A DNA stretch of 14,529 nt from Proteobacteria bacterium UBA6908 (GTDB lineage: Bacteria; Pseudomonadota; Gammaproteobacteria; Acidiferrobacterales; UBA6901). Below are positions 14,127 to 14,529 of this stretch, in pieces; the first letter of the stretch is position 1, and every line of letters starts with the position of its first letter. The position numbers and the translations under genes are program-made. The notes below the pieces were generated by a model. That model had not been told where the DNA came from and searched no databases. It saw nothing but the letters and a program-made list of their open reading frames with translations. The stretch is from contig DKBE01000082.1 of NCBI GenBank assembly GCA_002451085.1, forward strand, positions 2,976 to 17,504, in the 5' to 3' direction.

Positions 14127-14529
14127 ATGATGCCTCGAATCCAGTTCCTCTGTCGCGCCCTCGTATTCGCCGCGTTCACGCTGGCCGGCCAGGCCCACGC
14201 CGATGTCAGCGGCGGTTTTCTGGCCGGAAATGACGGCCTGACCTTCTACATTTTTGATGACGACACGGCCGGAAGCGGCAAGAGTAATTGCAATGAATAT
14301 TGCTCAAACCGTTGGCACCCCGTTTCCCCGACTGATGCTTCCGGAAAGGACTTTAGCCAGATCGTGCGTGAGGACGGGAGCCTGCAACTCACCTACCGTG
14401 GCCACCCGGTTTACCATTACCGCTACGACCACCAACCCGGCGATGCCTACGGCGACGGCAAAAGCGGCCTGTGGCATGCCGTCCGCATGCCGGTATCGTC
14501 ATCGGCACAAACCGATCGCAATACAGACG
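14127..14529 (+). CDS. Secreted COG4315 protein (Yx[FWY]xxD motif repeat), 3' truncated
   Basis: The frame starts at ATG 14127 (or the adjacent ATG 14130), 6-7 bases after a strong AGGAGA, and is still open at the window end, giving 134 visible residues. A signal peptide precedes a likely cleavage at AHA-DV (24-25). The mature part has the two diagnostic motifs of the COG4315 family: YIFDDD (41-46) and YHYRYD (96-101). Between them are a Cys pair (Cys55, Cys59) and the RGHPVYHY, QPGDAYGDGKSGLWHAV block. No lipobox Cys follows the signal, so it is probably soluble and periplasmic. The function of the family is unknown, though it is often found near ECF sigma/anti-sigma pairs, as here. The upstream tandem promoter-like elements suggest control by the neighbouring sigma factor. 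Confidence 0.87.
   Translation, partial: MMPRIQFLCRALVFAAFTLAGQAHADVSGGFLAGNDGLTFYIFDDDTAGSGKSNCNEYCSNRWHPVSPTDASGKDFSQIVREDGSLQLTYRGHPVYHYRYDHQPGDAYGDGKSGLWHAVRMPVSSSAQTDRNTD

Noticed and set aside
1..14529. CRISPR array, insertion sequence, prophage or RNA gene
   Set aside because: I saw no regularly spaced repeats, transposase or integrase motifs, terminal inverted repeats, tRNA cloverleaf or rRNA segments on either strand.

Overview
The window (about 14.5 kb, GC-rich) is most likely chromosomal DNA of a gammaproteobacterium. The main reason is an intact ydbH-ynbE-ydbL cluster, an outer-membrane lipid transport module typical of that class. A cytochrome c' plus di-heme cytochrome c operon, and an ECF sigma/anti-sigma pair beside a secreted COG4315 protein, fit a respiring, possibly sulfur- or nitrogen-oxide-handling lineage. 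The genus cannot be fixed from the sequence alone. I see no insertion sequence, integrase, CRISPR array, tRNA or rRNA. No gene-free stretch exceeds 300 bases; the longest is the 254-base regulatory region at 13873-14126.

Layout, left part (1-6639). A 5'-truncated COG2403 / cyclic 2,3-diphosphoglycerate synthetase-like NTPase is followed after 10 bases by a P3B (MgtA-type) P-type ATPase. Then comes a cyclic-nucleotide-binding protein with a catalytically degenerate GGDEF domain and a long acidic tail. Its 3' end overlaps by 16 bases the convergent carbamate kinase gene arcC. Upstream of arcC on the minus strand lies an Xre/MbcA/ParS-type antitoxin with no recognisable toxin partner.

Middle (6738-8278). 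A tightly coupled minus-strand operon encodes cytochrome c' and a duplicated di-heme cytochrome c. The cytochrome c' stop and the next ATG are directly abutted. A palindrome-rich divergent promoter region separates this operon from a plus-strand gene for a 116-residue protein I do not recognise. That gene leads into ydbH-ynbE-ydbL (8679-11339), whose products bridge inner and outer membrane.

Right part (11408-14529). On the minus strand are an Ala/Lys-rich histone H1-like protein, a TfoX N-terminal-domain protein, and an ECF sigma factor with its RskA-type membrane anti-sigma factor (ATGA overlap). Divergent from the sigma gene is a secreted COG4315 protein, cut by the window end. Two 27-bp elements, TGAATCC-N16-CGTA, lie exactly 60 bp apart in front of the COG4315 gene and are good candidates for tandem promoters of the neighbouring ECF sigma factor.

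The points most worth a second look are: the bacterial cDPG-synthetase-like gene paired with a P3B cation ATPase and converging on carbamate kinase; the dead GGDEF domain that keeps an RxxD inhibitory-site motif; the sigma-54-like promoter overlapping the nominal start of that gene; and the duplicated ECF-type promoter element.
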